Shown here one piece after another: positions 32,837 to 42,800 of a DNA stretch of 64,000 bases. The stretch is from Chitinophagaceae bacterium (GTDB lineage: Bacteria; Bacteroidota; Bacteroidia; Chitinophagales; Chitinophagaceae). How positions within the stretch are numbered: the stretch's first letter is position 1; the number at the start of each line of letters is the position of its first letter. The notes beneath the pieces were generated by a model that had not been told where the DNA came from, made no database searches, and saw only the letters and a program-made list of their open reading frames with translations. A program made the translations under genes and the position numbers. The stretch lies in the NCBI GenBank assembly GCA_016787135.1, contig JAEUVK010000163.1, positions 1 to 64,000 of the forward strand. The letters run 5' to 3'.

Positions 32837-35416
32837 ATGGAAAACAGTTCTAACAGAGCCCTGCAGCAATTTAAAAGCGAAGTTGGCATCCGCTTCCAAC
32901 TGTATAATAGCTTATTCACCTCTTTGCCCTTTCACCGGATCGAGAAAACAGGAATATTACTTTCTCTTTTGTCTAATAATTGTGATGAAGGATACAAGAA
33001 ACACCTGAGCCCTATACGGATCGTTGACGAGTTTTTTACCCGGCATACTTCTTACACAACAGAAAAGGAAAGAACAGACCTTTTGTTCCGTTTTGTTCAG
33101 TATGTGGAACGACAGGTGGTTTTGTTTGATGCGTTGGAAGATGCGGCCTATGCCCAGGTGCATGACCTGAACGGAGTAGGTACTTTAAAGCACCTGGAAT
33201 CGGAAGTAATAAAAGAAAATAAACAAAAAGAACTTGCCGATAAACTAAAGGAATTTTCCGTAAGACTCGTTTTGACAGCGCATCCCACACAATTTTACCC
33301 GGGGCCAGTTCTGGGAATTATCACTGACCTGGCAAAAGCATTGGCAGACAACAATACGAACCTTGTCAATACGTACCTGCAGCAATTAGGAAAGACGCCT
33401 TTTCTGAAAAAGAAAAAACCGACCCCATACGATGAAGCTATCAGTCTTGTCTGGTATCTGGAAAACGTATTTTATACGTCCATCGGCAGGATAATATCGA
33501 ACCTGAAAGCCCAGTTTCCCCATGCGGTGGATAAGCATAACCCTGTTATACGAATGGGTTTCTGGCCGGGCGGCGACATGGATGGCAATCCTTTTGTGAC
33601 TAGTGAAACCACAAAGCAGGTAGCAGAAGCACTTAGGGGAAGTATCATTAAGTGTTATTATCTCGAAGTGCGCAGGATAAAAAGAAGGCTTACTTTCTCA
33701 GGTATTGATAACCTGTTAAATGAACTGGAAGTAAAACTTTATAATAACCTCTTTATTCCCGGTAGCAGGACAGAACTGAAAAAGGAAGAGATACTCGGTA
33801 CACTGGAGCAGATCAGAAAGATCATCATAGAGCAACATAATGGCTTATTCCTTCACCTTGTCAATAGTCTGATCAATAAGATAGAGGTTTTTGGCCTGCA
33901 TTTCGCCTCTCTCGATATTCGTCAGGATAGTTCTGTGCATGGCAAATTGCTGGAGGCCCTTGCAGGAAAAAGTGATGTTCTTCCGGCGGGATACGCAAAA
34001 ATGACTGATGAGGAAAAGATAATATCGATTTCATCCCTTGATGGAACAGTAAGCCCGGAGATGGTGGAAGACAATGTTCAGCAAAATACACTGAAGGTCA
34101 TTGGTACAATTAAAAATATTCAGCAGTATAATGGACCGGACGGTTGTAATCGTTACATCATCAGTCAATGTAACAGTGCATTAAATGCTATGGAGGTATA
34201 TGGTCTCTTTCTGCTGAGCGGCTGGAAAAAGGAAGAGATGAATATCGATATCGTTCCCTTATTCGAAACAATCGATGACCTGCGGAACGCAAGTAGCGTG
34301 ATGAAGATACTCTATACCGACCAGGCTTATAAAGCGCATTTGAAACTCAGGAATAACAAGCAAACGATCATGCTCGGTTTTTCTGACGGCACCAAGGATG
34401 GAGGATACCTGATGGCGAACTGGAGCATTTATAAAGCTAAAGAAGAGCTGACGAAGATATCCAGGCAATACCATGTTGATGTCGTTTTTTTTGATGGACG
34501 GGGTGGCCCGCCTTCCCGGGGAGGAGGCAAAACGCACAAGTTTTATGCGTCCATGGGTCATAATATTTCCAATAAGGAGATACAACTGACCATACAGGGG
34601 CAAACGGTAAGTTCCAATTTCGGGATCGTAGAAGCTGCCCAGTTCAATATTGAACAATTACTGAATGCCGGTATTTCCAACGACCTTTTCTCTACAAAGA
34701 ACATCACATTGGATACGCAGGAGGAGTCTTTGATGCAGGAACTGTCTGAAGCAGGTTTTGACGCATATAAAAAGCTGAAAGAGCATCCATACCTTGCGGA
34801 TTATCTGTTGCAGGTAAGCCCATTACGATTCTATAGTGAAACCAATATTGGCAGCCGGCCGGCAAAACGTGGCGCCACATCAGGTTTGTCATTAAAAGAT
34901 CTCAGGGCTATTCCATTTGCAGGATCCTGGAGCCAGTTAAAGCAAAATGTGACCGGGTATTATGGTGTTGGCTCTGCATTGCAGAAAATGGAGAAGGAGG
35001 GGAAGTTGCCCCAGCTGCAGAAATTATATAAGAATTCGTTGTTCTTTAAAACTTTGCTGGATAATTGCGAGATGGCGATGTCAAAATCATTTTTCCCGCT
35101 GACATCGTTCCTGAGCAAGCATAAGCAGTTTGGAGAGTTATGGCAGATGATCTATGGCGAGTATGAACTGACCCGTGAGTATCTTACTAAGTTGAGTGGG
35201 CGTGATGAACTGATGGGAGATTACCCGGTGGATCAGCTTTCCATCCAGATGCGTGAGAGGATCGTATTGCCTTTACTTACGATCCAGCAGTATGGGCTTA
35301 CCAGGATCAGGGAAATGGATGAACAGCAGATACAGTCACCCATGAAAACTGTATATGAAAAGCTGGTGATGCGATGTTCGTTCGGGATCATTAATGCGGG
35401 AAGAAATTCGGCCTGA
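32837..35416 (+). CDS. ppc: Phosphoenolpyruvate carboxylase, divergent type
   Basis: The enzyme adds bicarbonate to PEP to make oxaloacetate, refilling the TCA cycle. The 859-residue protein keeps the family frame: LTAHPTQ with His149, FWPGGDMDGNPFVT, GLHFASLDIRQDSS, DGRGGPPSRGGGKTHKFYAS, NIGSRPAKRGATSG and a C-terminal GRNSA. Several motif positions differ from E. coli PEPC: HPTE reads HPTQ, GGDRDGNP reads GGDMDGNP, and FHGRGG reads FFDGRGG. It is probably still the carboxylase, with altered active-site or regulatory detail. Confidence 0.9.
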   Translation: MENSSNRALQQFKSEVGIRFQLYNSLFTSLPFHRIEKTGILLSLLSNNCDEGYKKHLSPIRIVDEFFTRHTSYTTEKERTDLLFRFVQYVERQVVLFDALEDAAYAQVHDLNGVGTLKHLESEVIKENKQKELADKLKEFSVRLVLTAHPTQFYPGPVLGIITDLAKALADNNTNLVNTYLQQLGKTPFLKKKKPTPYDEAISLVWYLENVFYTSIGRIISNLKAQFPHAVDKHNPVIRMGFWPGGDMDGNPFVTSETTKQVAEALRGSIIKCYYLEVRRIKRRLTFSGIDNLLNELEVKLYNNLFIPGSRTELKKEEILGTLEQIRKIIIEQHNGLFLHLVNSLINKIEVFGLHFASLDIRQDSSVHGKLLEALAGKSDVLPAGYAKMTDEEKIISISSLDGTVSPEMVEDNVQQNTLKVIGTIKNIQQYNGPDGCNRYIISQCNSALNAMEVYGLFLLSGWKKEEMNIDIVPLFETIDDLRNASSVMKILYTDQAYKAHLKLRNNKQTIMLGFSDGTKDGGYLMANWSIYKAKEELTKISRQYHVDVVFFDGRGGPPSRGGGKTHKFYASMGHNISNKEIQLTIQGQTVSSNFGIVEAAQFNIEQLLNAGISNDLFSTKNITLDTQEESLMQELSEAGFDAYKKLKEHPYLADYLLQVSPLRFYSETNIGSRPAKRGATSGLSLKDLRAIPFAGSWSQLKQNVTGYYGVGSALQKMEKEGKLPQLQKLYKNSLFFKTLLDNCEMAMSKSFFPLTSFLSKHKQFGELWQMIYGEYELTREYLTKLSGRDELMGDYPVDQLSIQMRERIVLPLLTIQQYGLTRIREMDEQQIQSPMKTVYEKLVMRCSFGIINAGRNSA

Positions 35417-35435
35417 TATCAGGTGATAAAAAAGT

Positions 35436-35463
35436 AAGCGCTTCTCTTTTGAGAAGCGCTTTT
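35436..35463. terminator. Bidirectional terminator between ppc and porin
   Basis: AAGCGCTTCTC (35436-35446) pairs perfectly with GAGAAGCGCTT (35451-35461) around TTTT. It is followed by T on the + strand, and preceded by six A, so it can end both convergent genes. Confidence 0.85.
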
Positions 35464-35493
35464 CTATATTAAATGGATGATAAAAACCTGTTA

Positions 35494-36561
35494 TCAGAAA
35501 GAATAAACCGCAGCCAGGATAAATGCTGCTCCACTTTTGGTAAGATCTCCTGAATTCTTGATAAAAAAGTTATCTTTTGCGTTATCAATGCGAAATTCAG
35601 GGATGATGGTAAGGCCATCAATTTTTATGTTAGCTGACAGTGTAGTGGCAAAAACAGAAGTGCCAATATAGCCGTCAGTTCCGTTGTCCTTGTCGTCAAA
35701 TAGCTCGCCTCTTAATGTAAGACCCACCATAGATGAAGGGTCAAAGTTCAGATAAAGTGCAGAACCCCAGAATGATTGTTTAGGATCTTTATCATGCTGC
35801 AATGATCTTGTAGTTCCATTATAACCAACGCTGAACTTGTCAGAAACTTTGCCTGTTACTACTAAGTCAAACTGAGTGCTTTTATCTTCAGCCATGTTCT
35901 TGCCCCCAACAAAGTTCAGGTACCCGCTTAAATTACCGTCTTTGGTAGCTGCATGGAATTGTCCCAGGAAGAATTTCTTCTCAAAGCTTGCAGAGGTCAT
36001 GTCAGTTGGGTTAGCTACTCCAACCATAAAACTTACGTTATCAGAAATAGAGATATCTGCTTTCAGCCCTGTATGGAAAAAAGGACCGTAAGAGAACATA
36101 TAACTCATGCTATAGTTCCTGTTTAGCTGCGGATCCAGCAGCTCGTAACCAACATGGGTTCCGAATTTACCCATTGTAAATTTTACTTTATCAGAGGGCG
36201 CATAAGTGACATATGCCTGTTTTACGGCCGCTGAAATTCCGTCATCGTTATAGGAGAATTCTTTTGCCCTTGTGCCGAATCCGAGGTCAAGAACGCCACT
36301 TACCTTGCCGAAACTGTGATCAATTTTTACTGAAGCCATACCAATTTCAAATGAATTGTGTGAATTGGTAAAGCTCGTAGCATTATTCGTAGAAGGGATA
36401 TCTTTTGCATTCAAAAAGCTATAGCGGTAGTAAGCATCCACGCTTCCGGTGATCGTTGTCTTTTTTTCAGCCGCAGTAGAATCCTGGGCGTTTGTTGAAT
36501 TTGCAATGAATAAAGCAAGAGCAGGAGCAGCCAATGCTGCAACGAGTTTTTTTCGTAACAT
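35494..36561 (-). CDS. OmpL-like beta-barrel porin linked to amt
   Basis: The 355-residue protein has a signal peptide ending near NSTNAQ, barrel-type strands and a C-terminal aromatic strand (LAAVYSF). It opens the mature part with TGSVDAYYRYSF, as OmpL-like porins do, and it is a distant relative of the kdp-linked porin at 4879-5952. It is the gene after amt on the same strand, so a role in letting ammonium or related solutes cross the outer membrane is inferred. A long hairpin lies in its leader. Confidence 0.8.
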   Translation of the reverse strand: MLRKKLVAALAAPALALFIANSTNAQDSTAAEKKTTITGSVDAYYRYSFLNAKDIPSTNNATSFTNSHNSFEIGMASVKIDHSFGKVSGVLDLGFGTRAKEFSYNDDGISAAVKQAYVTYAPSDKVKFTMGKFGTHVGYELLDPQLNRNYSMSYMFSYGPFFHTGLKADISISDNVSFMVGVANPTDMTSASFEKKFFLGQFHAATKDGNLSGYLNFVGGKNMAEDKSTQFDLVVTGKVSDKFSVGYNGTTRSLQHDKDPKQSFWGSALYLNFDPSSMVGLTLRGELFDDKDNGTDGYIGTSVFATTLSANIKIDGLTIIPEFRIDNAKDNFFIKNSGDLTKSGAAFILAAVYSF

Positions 36562-36585
36562 TGTAATTACATTTTAGAGTTTAAG

Positions 36586-36644
36586 AAAGGGCACAGCAGG
36601 TATCAACTTTTGCGAGAAGTCAATACCAATGATCTGTGCCTTTT
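36586..36644 (-). other. Long hairpin in the amt-porin gap
   Basis: On the - strand RNA, GGCACAG/CTGTGCC (36634-36640 with 36590-36596) encloses a second stem of 11 pairs, GGUAUUGACUU with AAGUUGAUACC (36617-36627 with 36599-36609). Two of these are G-U pairs that would be A-C mismatches on the + strand. This supports a folded leader in the sense transcript. No T run follows. Confidence 0.55.
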
Positions 36645-36682
36645 CTGTTTGAATATGGTTAGGGAAAAGGACTGTACGTCAA

Positions 36683-38074
36683 TTAATGGATTACTGTCTT
36701 TTCTTCAACAGTTCCATTGTTATGTACAAGCAATGTACCCTGAAGGTATTTTTCGTTATGCTGTGATGCATCCAATCCTTCAGCTTCTTCTTCCTGGGTA
36801 ACCCTCATAGGCAGTATCAGGTTGATGAATTTGAAGATGATGAATGATACCACAAAGCTATAACCTACTGCAAGCGCCATTCCTTTTAATTGGATCAGGA
36901 ACTGGCCGTCGAGTACTAAAGAATTGACAGTTTTACTGCCGAATACCCCTGTTAAGAGCATCCCTGTCATACCACCTAAGCCATGACAGGCAAATACATC
37001 CAGCGGGTCATCTAATTTGGTTTTACTTTTCAGGAACTCAGCTACTACGTTTGAAACGATAGCTGCAACAAACCCGATGAAGAGGGCCTGCGGAACACCG
37101 ACAAAACCAGCTGCAGGAGTGATGGCCACAAGTCCTACCACCGCACCGATACAAAATCCCAATACAGAAGGCTTTTTGCCCCTGATCACATCCAGGAACA
37201 TCCAGGAAAGACCAGCAGCAGCGGCGGCAGTATTAGTAGTGGCAAATGCATAAACACCCAATGAACCGGCACCTACAGCACTACCAGCGTTGAAGCCAAA
37301 CCAGCCAAACCAAAGTAAACCAGTTCCAATCAATACATAAGGGATATTAGCAGGACCATGTGCTCCTATTGTTTTTCTGGGCTTAAGAACAATGGCACCA
37401 GCCAGGGCCGCCATACCCGCTGAAATGTGCACCACTGTACCACCTGCAAAGTCAAGAACACCCCATTTGAACATCAGACCATCAGGATGCCACGCCATAT
37501 GAGCCAAAGGTGCATACACCAATATACCAAATAACACAATGAACAGGCTATAAGAACTGAAACGGATACGCTCTGCTACCGCACCTACTACCAGTCCGGG
37601 TGTGATGATGGCAAACATTAGCTGGAAGAATGCAAAGAGAGGGAGCGGAATAGTAGCCGCCAGACTCCAGGGTTCACCTTCCATGACGCCTTTGAAAAAT
37701 AGGAATGTTGTAGGGTCACCGATAAAACCACCGATTGATTTTCCAAAGCAGAGACTGAACTGAACTACGATCCAAAGAACTGAAATGATACCTGCAGAAA
37801 CCGTACTCTTGATCATCGTGGAGAGTACATTCTTGCGTCCCACCATACCTCCATAAAAAAATGCAAGGGCGGGGGTCATCAAAAACACAAAGGCACATGA
37901 TACAAGCATCCAGGCAATATCACCGCTATTGTAAGAATATTTCGGCGTTTTGCCATCTTCTCCTAAAACGGAGGCGGGGTCAAAAGATGCAGCCGGGCTG
38001 ACAAAGATTGCAGCTACTGCTATTCCTAATAGTATCAGGAATGGCGCCACCTGTTTCACTTTTGTTTTACTCAT
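36683..38074 (-). CDS. amt: Ammonium transporter (Amt family)
   Basis: The 463-residue protein has eleven or so helices and the paired-histidine features of the channel: AGGTVVHISAG and ACHGLGGMTG. A hydrophobic N-terminal segment of about 28 residues looks like an extra helix or a signal. It imports ammonium for the GS/GOGAT system, and the glutamate synthase genes are directly upstream. No P-II gene is next to it. A 7-4-7 AT-rich palindrome lies upstream. Confidence 0.94.
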   Translation of the reverse strand: MSKTKVKQVAPFLILLGIAVAAIFVSPAASFDPASVLGEDGKTPKYSYNSGDIAWMLVSCAFVFLMTPALAFFYGGMVGRKNVLSTMIKSTVSAGIISVLWIVVQFSLCFGKSIGGFIGDPTTFLFFKGVMEGEPWSLAATIPLPLFAFFQLMFAIITPGLVVGAVAERIRFSSYSLFIVLFGILVYAPLAHMAWHPDGLMFKWGVLDFAGGTVVHISAGMAALAGAIVLKPRKTIGAHGPANIPYVLIGTGLLWFGWFGFNAGSAVGAGSLGVYAFATTNTAAAAAGLSWMFLDVIRGKKPSVLGFCIGAVVGLVAITPAAGFVGVPQALFIGFVAAIVSNVVAEFLKSKTKLDDPLDVFACHGLGGMTGMLLTGVFGSKTVNSLVLDGQFLIQLKGMALAVGYSFVVSFIIFKFINLILPMRVTQEEEAEGLDASQHNEKYLQGTLLVHNNGTVEEKTVIH

Positions 38075-38137
38075 AATCAGAACGTGGGGGGGTTAGTTAT
38101 TAAATAAAAATTTAATGCTGCAATCGTCAAACTAAAT

Positions 38138-38155
38138 TATGATATTATTATCATA
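38138..38155. promoter_or_regulatory. AT-rich palindrome upstream of amt
   Basis: TATGATA-TTAT-TATCATA is a 7-4-7 inverted repeat, 64 bases before the amt start codon. A near -7 box (TTAGTTTG) follows on the - strand at about 38131-38138, so it could be an operator. The region is very AT-rich, so chance is possible. Confidence 0.35.
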
Positions 38156-38258
38156 TAATCTTAAATATGTAATATTTTTTTGAAAAATGTTCAAAAAACA
38201 GTTGTTAGTGTTGATATAATTTAATATAATATAAATATAAAATGTATAAGTTATTAAA

Positions 38259-38286
38259 ATAAAAAACCTGCAAGTATTTGCAGGTT
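38259..38286 (-). terminator. Terminator after gltD
   Basis: On the - strand AACCTGCAA (38286-38278) pairs with TTGCAGGTT (38273-38265) around a four-base loop, followed by six T. It ends gltBD before the amt promoter region. Confidence 0.85.
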
Positions 38287-38318
38287 ATAAAGCAAGTTAT
38301 ATATCAAATGAAAGTTTA

Positions 38319-39824
38319 TCAGGCAAGCATCTGCAAAGCTGAATCTCTTGTTTCCAAAAGGGAGTTGCCATTGTTATTTAAAAACTCATCCACCTTCCGG
38401 GCACATTCTCTTCCCTCACTTATGGCCCATACTACCAGGCTTTGTCCTCTTCTCATATCACCTGCAGTAAAGACTTTAGGCAGGTTAGTGCGATATTCTT
38501 TTTCAGTAGCTTTTACATTACCTCTGCTATCCAGTTCAACTCCCAGTTCTTTGATAAGCCCTTCATGTTGGGGGTGAACAAAACCCATAGCCAGCAATGC
38601 CAATTCACAAGGTATCTCTCTTTCGCTTCCCTTTACTTCAACAAACTGTGCTGGCCTGTCGTCCGTAATCTTCCATTCAAGATCCACGATTTTCAGAGCT
38701 TTAAGATTTCCATTCACGTCACCTATAAATTCTTTGGTAGCAACGGCCCATTGTCTTTCACAACCTTCTTCATGAGAAGTGGTTGTTTTTAGTAGCATGG
38801 GATAAGTAGGCCAGGGCATAAATGAAGTTCTTTCTGCCGGTGGTTTAGGCAATAATTCAAATTGCGTTACCGATGTTGCTCCATGCCTGTTGGATGTTCC
38901 TACGCAGTCGGAGCCGGTATCTCCTCCACCAATAACGACTACGTTTTTACCTGTAGCCAATACTTCTCCTGCCAGCATATTACTTTCAATAGATGCATTT
39001 GCATACGGGTCTTTGCCCGCAACTCTTTTATTGTTTTGTTTCAGAAAGTCCATCGCAAAATAAACACCTTTTAATGCTCTTCCCGGTATATCCAGGTTAC
39101 GTGGTGTTGTTGATCCTCCTGTCAATACGATCGCATTGAATTCCCGCAACAGGTCATTGATATGAACATTCACACCTACGTTAGCATGACATTTAAAAAC
39201 TACGCCTTCTCCTTCCATTACAGCGATGCGTCTGTCAATCACCCATTTTTCTAATTTAAAATCAGGAATACCATAACGAAGCAAACCTCCCGGGGCATCA
39301 TCTCTTTCAAATACAGTCACAGAATGGCCAGCATAGTTTAACTGAGCCGCTGCCGCAAGGCCTGCAGGCCCGGAACCAACAACAGCTACTTTTTTTCCTG
39401 AACGTAGATTCGGCTTTCTGGGTGTTACAAAGCCTTTTTCGAAAGCGATCTCAATAATATGTCTTTCAATCTCTTCAATGGCTACCGGTGGCTGGTTGAT
39501 ACCCAGAACACAGGATGATTCGCACGGAGCCGGGCAAATACGGCCGGTAAATTCAGGAAAATTATTTGTTGATATTAATACATCATACGCCTCTTTCCAG
39601 TCCTTACGATATACTGCGTCATTGAACTCAGGAATGATATTGCCTAAAGGACACCCGTGGTGACAAAAAGGTACGCCGCAATCCATACAACGGGCCGCCT
39701 GCTGATTCAGTTTCTCTTCTGAATATTTTTCAACGAATTCGCTGTAATTATTCAATCTTTCCTCGACGCTTCTTTTTGAAGGGAGTTCTCTTGTAAATTC
39801 TTTAAAACCTGTTGGCTTACCCAT
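38319..39824 (-). CDS. gltD: Glutamate synthase small subunit (NADPH)
   Basis: It passes electrons from NAD(P)H to the large subunit for glutamate formation. The 501-residue protein has N-terminal 4Fe-4S cysteines (CMDCGVPFCHHGCPLGN and CPAPCESSC), an FAD site (GSGPAGLAAAAQL) and an NADPH site (VVIGGGDTGSDCVG). It starts 49 bases after gltB. Confidence 0.96.
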   Translation of the reverse strand: MGKPTGFKEFTRELPSKRSVEERLNNYSEFVEKYSEEKLNQQAARCMDCGVPFCHHGCPLGNIIPEFNDAVYRKDWKEAYDVLISTNNFPEFTGRICPAPCESSCVLGINQPPVAIEEIERHIIEIAFEKGFVTPRKPNLRSGKKVAVVGSGPAGLAAAAQLNYAGHSVTVFERDDAPGGLLRYGIPDFKLEKWVIDRRIAVMEGEGVVFKCHANVGVNVHINDLLREFNAIVLTGGSTTPRNLDIPGRALKGVYFAMDFLKQNNKRVAGKDPYANASIESNMLAGEVLATGKNVVVIGGGDTGSDCVGTSNRHGATSVTQFELLPKPPAERTSFMPWPTYPMLLKTTTSHEEGCERQWAVATKEFIGDVNGNLKALKIVDLEWKITDDRPAQFVEVKGSEREIPCELALLAMGFVHPQHEGLIKELGVELDSRGNVKATEKEYRTNLPKVFTAGDMRRGQSLVVWAISEGRECARKVDEFLNNNGNSLLETRDSALQMLA

Positions 39825-39873
39825 GATTCAATTTGTAGTTTTAGGTTTAGTATTTCTGTGTCTGCTGCAATGA

Positions 39874-42800
39874 TCATCCTTTTACTTCAGCACTCACTTT
39901 TTTCTGTATGAGTGCTTTCTTATAATCCCTTGGAAATACTTTGACAAAGTTTTTCAGCTGGTTGTCAAAATCATCGAGGATGAATTTGGCTACTGTGCTG
40001 CCTGTTCTTTCATAATGTGTTTGTATCATGGTGAACAGTTCGTTCTTATCAGACAGATCGCATTCATCAAGGTCAACCATTTCCGTATTGCAATTCTCTG
40101 TGAATTTCGCCTTTACATCATATACGTACGCAATACCACCACTCATGCCTGCAGCAAAGTTTCTGCCGGTATCACCGAGAATGATCGCTCTTCCTCCGGT
40201 CATATATTCACATCCATGATCACCCACACCTTCAACAACTACATTGGCCCCTGAATTACGAACACAAAAACGTTCACCTGCTTTTCCGCGGATAAATGCT
40301 TCACCGGAAGTAGCTCCATAAAAAGCCACATTGCCAATGATGCTGTTTTCTTCCGGAACAAATAATGCATTCTTTGGCGGATAAATGATCAGTCTGGCGC
40401 CGCTTAACCCTTTTCCGAAATAATCGTTTGCATCACCTTCCAGTTCCATGGTTATTCCTTTATTGGTGAATGCTCCAAAACTTTGCCCTGCAGTTCCGAT
40501 GAATTTGAAATGGATGGTATTGTCCGGTAAGCCGGCAGCTTTGTATTTTTTTGTCAGTTCATTCGACAAGATCGTTCCTGCTGTACGGTCGGTATTCTTT
40601 ATTTCAAAGGAAGCTGCGACCGGAGTTTGTTTTTCCAAAGCTGGCTTGGCGGCTTCTAACAATTGCCAGTCTAAAACCGTTGCTATTCCGTGATCCTGTT
40701 CCTCTGCGCAATATAAACCTGTAAATGCTGATAACGGTTCTTTATACAAAACAGGTGAAAGGTCCAGCTTGCTGTATTTCCAATGAGTAATATTTTCTCT
40801 CAGCTGGAGATTATCAACCTGCCCAATCATTTCATTTACTGTTCTGAAGCCAAGATCTGCCATGATCTCCCTGAGTTCCTGCACAATGAACTGGAAAAAA
40901 TTTACCACATGATCAGGATTGCCCGAAAATCTTTTTCTTAATTCAGGGTCCTGGGTAGCGACTCCAACCGGGCATGTATTCAGGTGACATTTACGCATCA
41001 TGATACAACCTTCTACGACCAGTGCTGCTGTAGCAATTCCCCATTCTTCTGCGCCAAGCAATGCAGCAATAGCAATATCACGGCCGGTTTTCATTTGCCC
41101 GTCTGCCTGAACCACTACACGGCTGCGTAATTTATTTTTTACTAATGTCTGGTGCGTTTCAGCCAAACCAAGCTCCCATGGCAAACCTGCATGTTTGATC
41201 GAACTGACAGGAGAAGCACCTGTTCCACCATCGTGGCCGGATATCAATACTACATCCGCTTTTGCTTTGGTAACACCCGCAGCAATTGTTCCCACACCCG
41301 CCTTACTTACCAGTTTTACACTAATGCGTGCATGGCGATTGGCATTTTTTAAATCAAAAATCAACTGGGCGAGATCTTCAATAGAATAAATATCATGGTG
41401 CGGAGGAGGTGATATCAAACCAACACCGGGCGTAGCATGACGAACCCTCCCGATCCATTCATCCACTTTATGACCGGGCAACTGACCGCCTTCACCAGGT
41501 TTTGCACCCTGGGCCATTTTAATTTGCAACTCATCTGATTCTGTGAGGTATAGACTTGTCACACCAAACCTCGCACTGGCTACCTGTTTGATGGCACTGC
41601 GCATAGAATCGCCATTTGGTAATAGCTCATATCTTTTTTCATCTTCACCACCTTCACCGGTATTGCTTTTTGCACCGATGCGGTTCATAGCGATCGCCAG
41701 TGTTGTATGCGCTTCCCATGATATTGAACCGAAACTCATAGCGCCGGTAGCAAAACGTTTATAAATATTTTCTGCAGATTCTACTTCATCTATTGAAATG
41801 GATGGCCTTGTTGATTTGAATTCAAGCAGGCTGCGGAGTGTGCAAGCTTTCTCGCTCTGATCGTTTACCAGTTTAGAATATTTTTTGAAAGTAATGTAAT
41901 CATTCTTCCTTGTAGCATCCTGCAGCAAGTGAATGGTTTGGGGATTGAACAAGTGAAACTCACCCTTTCTTTTCCATTGATAAACACCGCCGACAGGTAA
42001 GCGGTCAACTGGGATATCTTTTTTGCTGAATGAAAAGAAATGTTTTGCCAGCGTTTCTTTCGCTATTTCATCCAGCCCCATTCCCTGTATCCGGGAAGTG
42101 GCGCCGGTAAAATATTTATCTACCACTTCTTTGTTCAGGCCAAGTATCTCAAATATCTGTGCGCCCTGATAAGACTGCAATGTGGAGATACCCATTTTGG
42201 AGAACACTTTTAACAATCCATCATTGATCGCCTTGATGTAGTTCTTCTTCAGTTGTTCTTCATTCAGATCTGTTTGCAGTTTACCTGTTTCCTTCAGGTC
42301 ACGAATAGATGAAAGGGCTAGGTAAGGGTTGATCGCTGTAGCGCCAAAGCCTATCAGGCATGCAAAATGATGAACTTCCCAGGCATCGCCTGCTTCCACA
42401 ATAATACCTACCTGTCCACGCATTCCTTTGCGAATAAGGTGATGGTGAATGGCGGCAGTAGCCAATAAAGAAGGAATGGGAGCGTGGTCGGAATCGATCG
42501 CACGGTCCTGTAATATCAATACTTCAAAACCATCTTCTGCTGCATCCACTGCATAACGACAGATACGGTCAAGCGCTGCTTTCAACGAGCCCGACTTGCC
42601 ATCTGCCCTGAAATAACATTGCAGTGTTTTGGCCTGGAAGATACCCGTATCAATACTTCTAATCTTTTCCAGCTCATGATTGGACAGTATCGGGTGTTTT
42701 AATGCTACGCTATGACAGGTAAGCGGATCTTCTACTAACAGGTTGCCATTATTCCCTACAAAGCTTGCCAACGACATGACCAGTCTTTCACGTATCGGAT

